This document shows, in pieces, positions 13,930 to 23,978 of a stretch of DNA of 28,930 bases. The notes below the pieces were generated by a model, which ran no database searches, was not told the DNA's origin, and worked only from the letters and a program-made list of their open reading frames with translations. Source of the stretch: Bacteroidales bacterium (GTDB taxonomy: Bacteria; Bacteroidota; Bacteroidia; Bacteroidales; F082). Position numbers and translations under genes: made by a program. The DNA is taken from positions 1 to 28,930 of the forward strand of contig JAEEII010000217.1 of the NCBI GenBank assembly GCA_016281295.1, in the 5' to 3' direction. Within the stretch, counting starts at the first letter, position 1. Each line of letters starts with the position of its first letter.

Positions 13930-16900
13930 ATGAAACAATCCGAGCTATACAAATGGGACATTGACAGACCCCTTAACCCTGCGGTTTCAGCCGATGGCTT
14001 CGATAAAGAAACCGTTGAAACAGAAATTAATGAGTATGTCTTCACCGATGAAATCATACAAGGCCTTTATAACATTCTAGTGGCCATCAAAAACAAAGAC
14101 AAGAGCCATGACGGCATTTGGATTGATGGTTATTTCGGCTCAGGTAAATCCCACTTCCTGAAATACCTCAATTATTGCCTCGATAAGCGTTATAGCGATA
14201 AAGCCATGAATCGACTGTTGACTGCTGTCAAGGAAGCTGACCCAATTCAATCCAACCTTGAAGTTCAAGCCTTTCAAGTCATCGACTTAATGAATTGGCT
14301 GAAGAAAGCCGTGGTAGAGGTCATCCTGTTCAACATCGGTACGGTCAACAATATCCGCGTCAACCGCAGCAATACTTTCCTTGATGCCTTCTGGAACCGT
14401 TTCAACAAGCACTGTGGCTTTAATGGCTACAATATCTCGCTTGCCCTGCACCTCGAAAAGAACCTGGCACAACAAGGCAAGTTCGAACAGTTCAAAGAGC
14501 TACTGAAAGCCGAGGGCTTCAATTGGGATGAGCAGTCATATCGTTTGGCCACCAGCCGCCTCGACCTTGTGTTGCGCAAAGCCAAAGAAGTTGACCCCGA
14601 CTTCTCTGTACAGCGCGACCTCATCCTGAATGATGCCACCAACACCAGCGTCGAATCCTTCGCCGATGACCTCTGCGACTACCTCAAAACCAAGAACGAC
14701 GATTTCCGTTTGCTCTTCCTCGTCGATGAAGTCAGCCAGTTTGTCGGTGTCCAAGGTGATTTGCTTCTTCAGCTTCAGGAAATTGTCACCATGTTCCATA
14801 ATCGCTGTGGCGATAGGGTGTGGGCTGCTTGCACCGCTCAGCAAGCCCTATCAGATTTGGCGCAAGCCTGTAACTTCAACTCAGGCACCGACCAATTTGG
14901 TAAAATCATGGGGCGTTTCGAAGTCCGTGTGTCGCTCGAAGGCACCAAAGCTGACTATATCACCCAGAAGCGTATTCTTGATAAGAATGGCACAGGTGAG
15001 TTGGAATTAGGCAAACTCTATGAAGCCGACAAAGAAGCCATCGAAACGATGCTTCCTTTGCCAGCTTCTTATTATAGCTTCACCTCAAAGGAAAACTTCA
15101 TCGACTATTATCCCTTCATCCCGTATCAGTTCAAGTTGATGATCCAGGTCTTCAACTCGTTCGATGCGCTTGATTATGTAAACAAACAGGTGCGCGGTAC
15201 CGAACGCTCCATGATTAAAGTCACCCACAGCACCGCCAAGCTCACCATGAACGATGTGATAGGCAAGTTCATTTCCTTTGACCAGTTCTATAATGCCATG
15301 TTCAAGGAGAGCCTTACGCCTCGCGCTCGTTATGCCAAGAAGAAGGCCGACGACATGGCTAAAGAGTATCCCAATAATAAGGATTTCGCCAAGCGCGTCA
15401 TCGATGTGATGTTTATGATCTGCAACCTGTCATCAACCGACAAGATGCTGTTCCCAGCCACAGCCGAAAACGTCACCACCCTCATGCTGCGCGATGTCAA
15501 CGAGGCACGAGCCACGCTGAAAAATGCCATCACTGATGTCCTTTCTTTCCTTTGTGAAAAAAACATCATGTATAAGGCAAAGAATCAAGACAATTTGGAG
15601 CTGTACGATTTCTACACTGAGGACGAAATCAATGTGGCCAACCTTATCAACAACGAGCGTATCGGCATCGATGAGCTTGACCGTCAACTCTACAATGAGA
15701 TTTTTTCCTATTTCGGCCTGAAGGATAGGGAATCCTACTATAACAATTCGTTTAAGATTAGCCTCGATATTGATGGCTATCGTTTCCTCTCCCGCAATGG
15801 TGAGGATATGTTGGTCACCATTCTCATCGACCCAGCTGTTGAGATTGATGGTGACACCTATCTCGGAAACAACAGTAATTCGCTGATGTTCTATCTCAGT
15901 CCAGCCTATCATGACCCATCGTCTGACTTCCTGAAGGATTTCCGTTGGTATTGCCGAGTCCAGAGCTATCTTACAAAATCGGCCAATGGTGCTTCTGAAC
16001 AACGCGCCAAGGCCAACGATAAGTTCCGCGAACAGGCCAAACGCCTCTACAAAGACAAAATTCAGAAAAGCATTGAAGACATGCTCGACACCTGCAAGGT
16101 CTTCTCTGGCCAAAACGCCCTCTCTTCAAAAGAGTTGGGTAGCACCAAAGGCAAAGACCGCTACCGCCGCGCCATGGATACCCATTTTGCCAACTACTAC
16201 ATCCATGCTAAGAAGGCCGCTGGTGCTTCTGTCCCCAAGGACATCGCCTCGCTTCGCTCCGCTGTCATGAAACCTATCGACCCCAATTTCTATCAAAATG
16301 CTCCCATGGGCGATGCCGAGCAAATCCTTAATACATTCATCAAGACCCAACCCGATATTTCACTGGCCGACATCCAAACCCGCTACATCAAGGCTCCGTT
16401 TGGCTGGGCTCCCGTAGCTACAAGCTATCTGGTCAACGAATTGGTACGCCGTCACAACTTCGATTGGTATGTCAAAGGCGAACGCGCTACAAAACTCGAT
16501 TCCATTGCATCCAACATTGGCAATCCAAAGGATATGACCATTCGTGCCGCTGCCGTCATTTCCTCAGAATTGGTCAACAACTTCATCAGCACTTGGAACG
16601 TCATATATAAAAGCACAACCACCTTCAAGTCGAAGGAAGCCACCGAGGTCTTCGATGTGGCCAAAGCCGCCATCGGTAAACTTGCCAAGAACAACACCAA
16701 CACTTTGACCACCGTCGGAAATGCGCCATTCGCGAAGTTTCTGATCCAATATATCGACATGCTCAACAACTGGATGGTGGAGCGTGACGAAACCAAGTTC
16801 TTCAACCTGGTCATCAGCGACAAGGATTTGGCCAAGTCGCTGTGTGATGTCTGCGCCGAAATCACCGATTTCGTCGCTGACCAAAAACCACAATACGACA

Positions 16901-17439
16901 GCATCTGCGCTTTCATCAAGAGCAATCAGGACAACTTCGCCTACCTCAAAGAAGAAAGCCAGCAAGACCTCGAAAACCTCAAAGCCATCGAAACCGATGA
17001 GCATCCTTTCGATAAGCTTAATGCTTATAAGAAACTCCGCGATGAGCTCAATCAGGAACTCGCTGCCATCCGTCAGGAGTATGCCATCAAAGTTAAGGAG
17101 GCTTATAACCTGGTCTTCGACCAGCTTGGTCAATTGTGTTTGGACAATAAAGTGCCCACCTCAATACTACCTTCACGCGATTCCACCATTACCAATGTCT
17201 GCGCTTCGCAAAGCATTGATAAGCTGAAAAACAGCATCGACACCACTGAGTTTTTCAACAAGTGGGTCAATATCATCATGGAACGTGCTGAAAGCGGCAA
17301 ACGCAAACCCATCAAGTTCAGCCGCTTCTCCGAAGGCCATCCGCGTACCATCAAGAACCCATTCGAAATCGACGATTATTTGCAAGGCTTGAAGCAGCGT
17401 ATGCTCTCAGCCCTCGAAAACAACGACCTAATCATCTGA
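13930..17439 (+). CDS. brxC: BREX ATPase BrxC (large P-loop protein)
   Basis: A 1169-residue P-loop NTPase. Walker A is GYFGSGKS at residues 67-74 and a Walker B-like motif LLFLVDEV is at about 261-268 (Asp266, Glu267). Downstream are an AAA+-like core (VWAACTAQQALSDL) and a long helical C-terminal region rich in Lys and Glu. The length is normal for BrxC. BrxC is a large AAA+ ATPase required for BREX methylation and phage exclusion, thought to act with BrxB, PglZ and PglX on DNA. The reading frame is intact with no sign of damage. It begins 14 bases after brxB and ends 4 bases before pglX. Confidence 0.93.
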   Translation: MKQSELYKWDIDRPLNPAVSADGFDKETVETEINEYVFTDEIIQGLYNILVAIKNKDKSHDGIWIDGYFGSGKSHFLKYLNYCLDKRYSDKAMNRLLTAVKEADPIQSNLEVQAFQVIDLMNWLKKAVVEVILFNIGTVNNIRVNRSNTFLDAFWNRFNKHCGFNGYNISLALHLEKNLAQQGKFEQFKELLKAEGFNWDEQSYRLATSRLDLVLRKAKEVDPDFSVQRDLILNDATNTSVESFADDLCDYLKTKNDDFRLLFLVDEVSQFVGVQGDLLLQLQEIVTMFHNRCGDRVWAACTAQQALSDLAQACNFNSGTDQFGKIMGRFEVRVSLEGTKADYITQKRILDKNGTGELELGKLYEADKEAIETMLPLPASYYSFTSKENFIDYYPFIPYQFKLMIQVFNSFDALDYVNKQVRGTERSMIKVTHSTAKLTMNDVIGKFISFDQFYNAMFKESLTPRARYAKKKADDMAKEYPNNKDFAKRVIDVMFMICNLSSTDKMLFPATAENVTTLMLRDVNEARATLKNAITDVLSFLCEKNIMYKAKNQDNLELYDFYTEDEINVANLINNERIGIDELDRQLYNEIFSYFGLKDRESYYNNSFKISLDIDGYRFLSRNGEDMLVTILIDPAVEIDGDTYLGNNSNSLMFYLSPAYHDPSSDFLKDFRWYCRVQSYLTKSANGASEQRAKANDKFREQAKRLYKDKIQKSIEDMLDTCKVFSGQNALSSKELGSTKGKDRYRRAMDTHFANYYIHAKKAAGASVPKDIASLRSAVMKPIDPNFYQNAPMGDAEQILNTFIKTQPDISLADIQTRYIKAPFGWAPVATSYLVNELVRRHNFDWYVKGERATKLDSIASNIGNPKDMTIRAAAVISSELVNNFISTWNVIYKSTTTFKSKEATEVFDVAKAAIGKLAKNNTNTLTTVGNAPFAKFLIQYIDMLNNWMVERDETKFFNLVISDKDLAKSLCDVCAEITDFVADQKPQYDSICAFIKSNQDNFAYLKEESQQDLENLKAIETDEHPFDKLNAYKKLRDELNQELAAIRQEYAIKVKEAYNLVFDQLGQLCLDNKVPTSILPSRDSTITNVCASQSIDKLKNSIDTTEFFNKWVNIIMERAESGKRKPIKFSRFSEGHPRTIKNPFEIDDYLQGLKQRMLSALENNDLII

Positions 17440-17443
17440 TGCC

Positions 17444-20293
17444 ATGAACACAACGCAACTCAAATCCTTCGCCGCCGAAGCCCGCAAATCACTCCTGTCC
17501 GGTGTCAAAAGCAAGATGAACGCTCTTGGCTTCAAGGACAACGGCACCGTCGATGAACGCGACTATCCCATGCAAGCCCCCGACGGCACGCTTTTTCAGG
17601 GCGAAATCTACGATGTTTCTTTCTATGGAAAGTGGATGCGTCTTAAAGACGAAATCGCCCGTTATGGCTTCCGTCAGGTCTGCGAGGGAGGTGCCTACAC
17701 CTGGTTTAACCGTCTCATGGCCATCCAAATTCTTTCTCGCAATGGTCTCATTGATCCAGTGCTCGAATTTGAGTCGCCTGATGTCCGCATCCCGCTCATG
17801 GTCAAGCAGGCCCACGAAGGCATCCGACCCGAAATGACCGCTTTCGACGCTACGCGTCTCAATGCTGTCATCGATGATGACAACCGCATCACAGACCAGT
17901 TTGCCATCCTCATTGTGGCCTATTGTCAGTCAACACCCATCCTCTATAAGTGCTTCGGCACCCTCAACGATTTCACTGAGTTGCAGTTGCCCACCAACAT
18001 CCTCGCCTCCAACGGTTTCTTGAACCTGTTGAACGGCTCCACATTTATCACCCAAGATGATTACGAGACCACCGAACTCATCGGCTGGCTCTATCAGTTC
18101 TATATCTCGGAGCGCAAGGACGAGGTCTTTGCTTCCTTCAAGAAAGGTCAAAAGGTCAATGCCAACGACATCCCCGCCGCCACCCAAATCTTCACTCCAA
18201 ACTGGATTGTGAAGTATATGGTGCAAAACACCCTTGGCCGCATCTATCTCGACAACAACCCCGACAGCACCCTCAAATCCTCCTGGCAGTACCTCGTCGA
18301 TTCCCCCTCTGAGAGGGGGCAAGGGGGAGTCTTACAACTCTCATCCCTCGAAGACTACACCTTCGCCGACCTCTCCTGCGGCTCTGGTCACATCCTCGGC
18401 GAAGCCTTCGATATGCTCTTTGATATTTACAAAGATGAGGGCTACACCCGACGCCAAGCCATCAAAGCCATCTTCCAGCGCAACCTCTTGGGAATCGACA
18501 TAGACACCCGCGCCAAGCAGTTGGCCACTTTCACCCTCATGCTGAAGGCTTGTCAACAATGGGCTGATGCCATCAACTGCGAAGTGATGCCTCGTGTGCT
18601 GGATATGCCACTTTGTGACCGCTACACCTGGCTCGACCTCGAAGGTCACATGGTCACGGCTTTGCAAATCAAGTCTGGCACCCCAAAAATCGACAAAGAG
18701 CTTGAAGAGTTTTTCCATTTGCTCGAACAAGCTCGCAACCTTGGCTCCATCATGAAGTTCAATGTTTCGCCTGAAACCCGTGCTTTCATGCAAGAATGTT
18801 TTGCCCAGCAAGCCATTCAGCAGAAATATGTTGAGAACTTCAAACAACTTTTCGAAGGATTTGAGCTGATTCTTGCACTCACCGAACAGTATGCCGCTGT
18901 GGTGATGAATCCACCATATATGGGCAGTGGTAACATGAATGCTGAGTTGGCCAAGTATGTGAAAGACAACTACGAGGACGAAAAATCCGACCTCTTCGCT
19001 GTCTTTATGAAAGTAGCCGAAGACCGTCTTTTATCCAATGCCAAGTATGGCATGATCAATATGCAGTCTTGGATGTTCCTTTCCTCATTCGAGAAACTGC
19101 GCACTCATGTTATAGATGATTTGCAAATTGATAATATGTTGCATCTTGGTCCTCGCACCTTCGATGAAATCGGTGGCGAGGTAGTGCAAAACACAGCTTA
19201 CGTTATCACTAAAGCTAAACCAACTATCTCTGGTTATTATTTTCGCTTAGTCGATTTTGCACCATCTGATTCGAAAAAGGTTAATTTCTTGAATTGTTGC
19301 CGTCATATCAGAGTTAATGGTGATATAATTAATATGGAAATCAATCTATCACCGTATTGCTTTAATGTTCATCAATCAAGTTTTAAGAAAATACCATGTA
19401 GCATAATTGGCTACTGGATTAGCGAAAACATGATAGAACATTTTAAAGGAGCAAAAACAGGTGATCATATATTACCAAGACATGGTTTGGCAACATCGGA
19501 TAACAATCGCTTTCTAAAATTATGGCATGAAATTGATGTTAACAAAGGGAGCCTGATAATTAGAAACGACAAGAGTAAGAAATGGTTCCCAATGAATAAG
19601 GGTGGCGCCTTCAGAAAATGGTATGGCAACAATGAGTGGGTTATCAATTACGAAAACGATGGCCAAGAAATCAAAGATTTTGCAATCCAGCTTTATAGAT
19701 GTTCGTCAAGAACAATTCAAAATACCCAATTCTATTTTAAGCCAAGCCTTACATGGAGTGCATTAACAAGTGGCAAGCTGTCATTACGATGGTCTCCAGA
19801 AGGAGCTATCTTTGGTTCAGGTGCTCATTGCGCATTTGCAGATGAAGAGACAATGCTTTATGGTTTGGGTTTAATGAATAGTAATCTGTTTTATGCCTAT
19901 TTATCCGCTCTATCTCCCACATTAAATATTAATGTTGATGATATTAGAGCGGTACCATACATAGAAGATTCGAAAAACGAAGTAATCAATCTTGTAAAAA
20001 ACTGCATCTCCATCAGCAAGCAAGATTGGGACGCTCATGAAACTTCATGGGATTTCCAAGAAAACGAGTTGGTGCGCGTTTTCAAGGAAGGCAAAGCAAA
20101 AGACTTGCAGGCAGCTGTTTCAGCTTATAAAGAAGAATGGGAAGAGAAATTCAATCAGCTCCACGATAACGAAGAAGAACTTAACCGTCAATTCATCGAG
20201 ATTTACGGCCTGCAAGAGGAGCTTACGCCCGAGGTGCCTTATGATGAAGTCACCATCTTGCAGCAGGGGGAGATAAGTATTGTGAATGAATAA
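17444..20293 (+). CDS. pglX: BREX adenine methyltransferase PglX, N-terminal part (split gene)
   Basis: A 949-residue DNA adenine-N6 methyltransferase part. The SAM-binding motif is DLSCGSGHILGEAFD (from residue 309) and the catalytic motif is NPPY at 489-492. Target recognition should lie in about residues 590-850, where base composition turns clearly AT-rich. PglX marks host DNA at a non-palindromic site and is needed for BREX defence. Usual length is about 1200 residues, and this protein stops in the sequence LTPEVPYDEVTILQQGE plus six residues, exactly before the conserved C-terminal domain. That domain is encoded separately at 24094-24846. Residues about 286-299 (SPSERGQGGV) come from a REP-like element captured in frame. 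SAM and catalytic motifs are intact. Confidence 0.9.
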   Translation: MNTTQLKSFAAEARKSLLSGVKSKMNALGFKDNGTVDERDYPMQAPDGTLFQGEIYDVSFYGKWMRLKDEIARYGFRQVCEGGAYTWFNRLMAIQILSRNGLIDPVLEFESPDVRIPLMVKQAHEGIRPEMTAFDATRLNAVIDDDNRITDQFAILIVAYCQSTPILYKCFGTLNDFTELQLPTNILASNGFLNLLNGSTFITQDDYETTELIGWLYQFYISERKDEVFASFKKGQKVNANDIPAATQIFTPNWIVKYMVQNTLGRIYLDNNPDSTLKSSWQYLVDSPSERGQGGVLQLSSLEDYTFADLSCGSGHILGEAFDMLFDIYKDEGYTRRQAIKAIFQRNLLGIDIDTRAKQLATFTLMLKACQQWADAINCEVMPRVLDMPLCDRYTWLDLEGHMVTALQIKSGTPKIDKELEEFFHLLEQARNLGSIMKFNVSPETRAFMQECFAQQAIQQKYVENFKQLFEGFELILALTEQYAAVVMNPPYMGSGNMNAELAKYVKDNYEDEKSDLFAVFMKVAEDRLLSNAKYGMINMQSWMFLSSFEKLRTHVIDDLQIDNMLHLGPRTFDEIGGEVVQNTAYVITKAKPTISGYYFRLVDFAPSDSKKVNFLNCCRHIRVNGDIINMEINLSPYCFNVHQSSFKKIPCSIIGYWISENMIEHFKGAKTGDHILPRHGLATSDNNRFLKLWHEIDVNKGSLIIRNDKSKKWFPMNKGGAFRKWYGNNEWVINYENDGQEIKDFAIQLYRCSSRTIQNTQFYFKPSLTWSALTSGKLSLRWSPEGAIFGSGAHCAFADEETMLYGLGLMNSNLFYAYLSALSPTLNINVDDIRAVPYIEDSKNEVINLVKNCISISKQDWDAHETSWDFQENELVRVFKEGKAKDLQAAVSAYKEEWEEKFNQLHDNEEELNRQFIEIYGLQEELTPEVPYDEVTILQQGEISIVNE
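18303..18330. repeat. REP-like palindromic element captured inside pglX
   Basis: CCCCCTCT (18303-18310) is the exact reverse complement of AGAGGGGG (18312-18319), followed by CA and AGGGGGAG. It is translated in frame as SPSERGQGG within PglX, about 10 residues after the segment WQYLVD and about 13 before the SAM-binding motif. Bacteroidetes genomes carry many such C/G-run palindromes, mostly between genes. A diverged copy lies at 12173-12197. Confidence 0.6.
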
Positions 20294-20336
20294 ACAAATA
20301 AATTCGGTTAGAATCAACCAAAGTAATTAAAGACAA

Positions 20337-22280
20337 ATGTTTGAAAGAGTTATCAAGTTGGTTAGAGAAGAAAAGGTTTCACTTTTCATTGGTGCGGGGT
20401 TCTCAATTGAGGCACACGCGCCTTCTGTAGCTATGCTGCGTGAGGCTATATTGACGCAATTCGATAATGACCAACAGCGTTCGGACCATAAAAATGATTC
20501 TTTGGCAGAAATCTCGGATTTCTTTGTAGAAGAAGTTTGCTGTGGCAGCAGAAATAGTTTGATTGAACTCCTGCAAAAGCAGTTCCAATTTACGCCAGCC
20601 AAAATGGATGACCATCAGGCATTGGCAAAGATACCACACTTCCATAACATTTTCACGACCAATTACGACACTTTACTGGAAGATTCCTATACCGGCGATA
20701 TTTGTCAAGTAATTAGAAAAGATGCTGACTGTGCTTATCTTGATGACAAAAAACCAGTAAAGGTGTTCAAGATACATGGCGATTTCACAAATCAGGATTT
20801 TGTAGTAATAACATCATCGGATTACGATAACTTTTATAAGCAAAGACCCAATCCGCAGATGTGGGACATTGTAAAGAACGAATTCCTGACCAAGCATATT
20901 CTGTTCATCGGTTATAGTCTTACTGATGACAACATCCTTGACATCATAAGTAACATCTCGCAAACGGTTAATAAGAATCAAAAGGACATGTTTTTAATTG
21001 CTCCTAAAATTAGCCCTATGAACCAAGGGAGATTAAAAAAGATGAAGGTGCATTATTACGACGCTTTTGCTTCTGATTTCTTCGCGGAGTTGAAGAAAGC
21101 ATTGGATGAAAATATAGGTATGGACTTCCGTCATCACAAAGTGAGTGCCGAAACATTTGCCAGATATTGCCAACTTCACGGCTTCAATCCTGACATTGTT
21201 ATTAATCAGAAAAAAGATAACGACATCTCTAATATAAAAGCTTTACCTGGGCAATCACTAAAGCATACAATTCAGATGACAGTGAAGTCTGAATTAAAAG
21301 ATTTGATGAAAGAACTTGATTTTGAAAAGTATGGAGAATTAGTAGAAGATTCCCCTTTCCCCAATTTGCGTCTTATCAAAATAGAAGAGAAAGATTTGCT
21401 TAATTGCTCATATTCCGTCAATGGTGTTGTTGTTCAGAATGAAATAGAACGAGTTCTTGTTGGTCCCGTTGTGAATGATTTGGTTTTGACCATTCGTATT
21501 CCAGCCAAAGGCTTCATTGAAAAGATTAGTGCCAAAACTTATCGTGTTAACAACAGAAAAGTCGCCTATAAGTTTGACTGTAATATTTATACTGTTGAGT
21601 TAACCGCTGAAATAAAAGAAGTTACAGATGAAGGAGCACTTATTACATACAACCTTTCTTTCAGTTTCAAAGACACATATACTGATAACTCCGAGGCATT
21701 GAAATGGATTGAGTTTATTGACGCTTTCTTTAATGATTGCGAAATCATCATCAGCATAGATTCGTACCCTTTGCTTAACACAAATGAAGTGCAATTCCCT
21801 AAAAAAGAAAACAAGTACGGTAGATTCAGGCATTATTATCAAAACATAAAGCAAATAGAATTGTTGACAGGCAAAAGTTTTACTGAATATAAATGTTATA
21901 ATGAGGAACGATATAAACTGTCGAGATGGATTGTGGCTTATCTTACTCATCAGACGGTTACAGTAAAAGCCTCATGTTCACAATTTTCTGTCGAAGTAAA
22001 CGAAGGCTCTTTCCTGTCTGAACAAGCAAAGAAAGATAATGTAATTTCAGTGGTTACGACAGAAACTGGCGGAAAGTCTCTTAGTTTGAATGGAAGAACT
22101 TTCGATATTCCTTTTACACACACGTTACTCAATGAATGTAAGATAGTAGATGTCAAGAAGAAACGCAAGAAAGTGAGGATTGATTTTGATGCACAAAGCA
22201 CAAAATGGCAAATCTTGTTCTCAGACAAATCAGCTAATGAAGAGTTTCCTGGATTGAAACAGTTGGATGACCATGTTTGA
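20337..22280 (+). CDS. SIR2-domain protein, probable NAD-cleaving defence effector
   Basis: A 647-residue protein with an N-terminal SIR2-like domain (about residues 1-260). SLFIGAGFS (15-23) is the NAD-binding loop, FTTNYDTLLE (106-115) carries the expected Asn and Asp, KIHGDF (145-150) contains the catalytic His147, and LFIGYSLTDDNI (189-200) is the family's closing motif. SIR2 domains in phage-defence proteins destroy NAD+ when infection is sensed. The remaining about 390 residues are strand-rich and unrecognised, perhaps a sensor. It starts 43 bases after the pglX N-terminal part ends, in an A-rich leader, and is tightly followed by the AlbA_2 gene. The pair lies between the two parts of PglX and is more AT-rich than the BREX core. 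Confidence 0.85.
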   Translation: MFERVIKLVREEKVSLFIGAGFSIEAHAPSVAMLREAILTQFDNDQQRSDHKNDSLAEISDFFVEEVCCGSRNSLIELLQKQFQFTPAKMDDHQALAKIPHFHNIFTTNYDTLLEDSYTGDICQVIRKDADCAYLDDKKPVKVFKIHGDFTNQDFVVITSSDYDNFYKQRPNPQMWDIVKNEFLTKHILFIGYSLTDDNILDIISNISQTVNKNQKDMFLIAPKISPMNQGRLKKMKVHYYDAFASDFFAELKKALDENIGMDFRHHKVSAETFARYCQLHGFNPDIVINQKKDNDISNIKALPGQSLKHTIQMTVKSELKDLMKELDFEKYGELVEDSPFPNLRLIKIEEKDLLNCSYSVNGVVVQNEIERVLVGPVVNDLVLTIRIPAKGFIEKISAKTYRVNNRKVAYKFDCNIYTVELTAEIKEVTDEGALITYNLSFSFKDTYTDNSEALKWIEFIDAFFNDCEIIISIDSYPLLNTNEVQFPKKENKYGRFRHYYQNIKQIELLTGKSFTEYKCYNEERYKLSRWIVAYLTHQTVTVKASCSQFSVEVNEGSFLSEQAKKDNVISVVTTETGGKSLSLNGRTFDIPFTHTLLNECKIVDVKKKRKKVRIDFDAQSTKWQILFSDKSANEEFPGLKQLDDHV

Positions 22281-22315
22281 TAGAATATGCTAATAGGAAA
22301 ATCGTTATATTGAAA

Positions 22316-23974
22316 ATGGAAGATTATAAAAACACATATCAACGGCTCATAGCTCATGCCGAGAATGAGGTAATAGAGTACAAGACAGCCGAAAAGCAAT
22401 ACGATACCAATAAACTTGGCAAGTATCTGTCGGCATTGAGCAATGAAGCGAACTTGCGCGAAATTGAATATGCATGGATTTTGCTAGGTGTTAATAATGA
22501 GAGACAAGCGGTTGGCACCCAATTCTTGTTGGAAGACTCAAAACGGCAACTGTTAAAGCACGAAATTGCCGCAAATACCACTGGCGGATTGACATTTCGT
22601 GAAATTATCCCTATTGAAGTTGAAGGTAAGAGAATATTGATGTTTAAGATTCCAGCCGCACCTCGAAACATAGTGACCAAATGGAAAGGCATCGCCTATG
22701 GCAGAAGTGGGGAGAGCTTGGAACCACTGTCACAAGATAAATATGATGCGATACGGTATCAACGTCCTGTTGATGATTGGTCGGCTCATGTAGTTGAAGA
22801 CGCCATTATCAAAGAAGATTTGGATGAATTGGCGCTTGCAAAAGCTCGTATCATGTTTAAGAAGGTATACGACAAGACACCACCAGAAATGGTTGACGCA
22901 TGGACAACCGAAGAGTTCCTTAGGCATAGTGGCATTCTGAACAATGGAAAATTGACACGAGGAGCATTGCTGTTGTTGGGTAAGACAACTTCTTCATATA
23001 AACTTGCTCCCGCTGTCCCGCAAATCACATGGACATTGATTAATGAAGATGGGCGTAAAATCGACTACAAGCATTTTACAATACCTTTCATTTTGACAGT
23101 TGATGAAGTGCTGGCAAAAATCAGGAATCTCACTATGCGAGAAATGCCAGGTGGAACACTATTCCCTGAAAAGTTGATGCAATATGATGATTTCGTTATC
23201 AGAGAGGTCTTGCACAATGCCATAGCGCATCAGGATTATACACTTTGTCAACGCATTAATTTCATTGAAGCACCCGATTTTTTGTATTACTCGAATGCGG
23301 GCACTTTCTATCCCGGCACTTTGGAAAATGCGCTTGACACCTTGAAACAACAAAAATTCTATCGAAATGAATGTTTGTGCAAGGGGATGGTTAGTTTCAA
23401 TATGATTGATACGGTTAGTAGTGGGATACAAACCATTTTTTACAAGCAAAAGGAACGTCATTTCCCCATGCCCGACTATGAAATCAATGAAAATGTTCCA
23501 GAAGTGAACGTCAAGATTTACGGAAGATTAATTGATGAAAAATATGTCGAGTTGCTTAAAAGAGACGGTTCTTTGTCACTGAAGGAGTGTATCTGGTTGG
23601 ATGCCATTCAAAAGGGGAGGCCCGTCACAGATGAAGCTTTGCGAATATTGAAAAGAAAGAGACTTATTGAAGGACATAAGCCTAATTACATCATATCGCA
23701 ATCGGTTGCCCAAAAGACTCACCAATTGCCAGAATATACGAAACAAAAGGGACTTGACAGAGCCAAACTTATAAATATGCTTCAACAAATAATAGAGAAT
23801 GCGGGGGAGTCGGGCATTTTGTTGAATGACATATATGAGTACATGAAAGACACCTTGCCTTCAACAAAATCAGTTGAAGCGAAGAAGAGAACCCTACGCT
23901 ATTTGCTCCAGTACCTTAAGGAACGTGGCGTTATTTATCTTGACGGCCTGAAATGGAAAGCGACAAAAAGATGA
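22316..23974 (+). CDS. Schlafen/AlbA_2-type protein with ATP-binding domain (COG2865-like)
   Basis: A 552-residue protein when started at ATG 22316 (MEDYKNTYQRLIAHAENEV). A TTG at 22277 overlapping the SIR2 stop is the alternative and adds 13 residues. Residues about 10-130 are an AlbA_2 (Schlafen-like) domain with ENEVIEYKTA and YAWILLGVNNE. VIREVLHNAIAHQDY (about 298-312) is the conserved helix of the GHKL-like ATP-binding domain in this family. The last 150 residues hold two winged-helix-like segments. Members are predicted regulators or nucleic-acid-acting proteins, and AlbA_2 proteins are common accessory genes in defence islands. Paired with SIR2, it may be the sensor or control partner; that is inference. 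An 11-bp repeat array begins just after its stop. Confidence 0.8.
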   Translation: MEDYKNTYQRLIAHAENEVIEYKTAEKQYDTNKLGKYLSALSNEANLREIEYAWILLGVNNERQAVGTQFLLEDSKRQLLKHEIAANTTGGLTFREIIPIEVEGKRILMFKIPAAPRNIVTKWKGIAYGRSGESLEPLSQDKYDAIRYQRPVDDWSAHVVEDAIIKEDLDELALAKARIMFKKVYDKTPPEMVDAWTTEEFLRHSGILNNGKLTRGALLLLGKTTSSYKLAPAVPQITWTLINEDGRKIDYKHFTIPFILTVDEVLAKIRNLTMREMPGGTLFPEKLMQYDDFVIREVLHNAIAHQDYTLCQRINFIEAPDFLYYSNAGTFYPGTLENALDTLKQQKFYRNECLCKGMVSFNMIDTVSSGIQTIFYKQKERHFPMPDYEINENVPEVNVKIYGRLIDEKYVELLKRDGSLSLKECIWLDAIQKGRPVTDEALRILKRKRLIEGHKPNYIISQSVAQKTHQLPEYTKQKGLDRAKLINMLQQIIENAGESGILLNDIYEYMKDTLPSTKSVEAKKRTLRYLLQYLKERGVIYLDGLKWKATKR

Positions 23975-23978
23975 TTGG

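Noticed and set aside
16564..17133. A 189-residue minus-strand frame inside brxC
   Set aside because: brxC is continuous and intact on the + strand; the reverse frame has no recognisable features.
20294..20336. Transposon ends or target duplication flanking the insert in pglX
   Set aside because: I compared this border with 24076-24093; both are A-rich but I found no convincing direct or inverted repeat, and no transposase gene lies inside.
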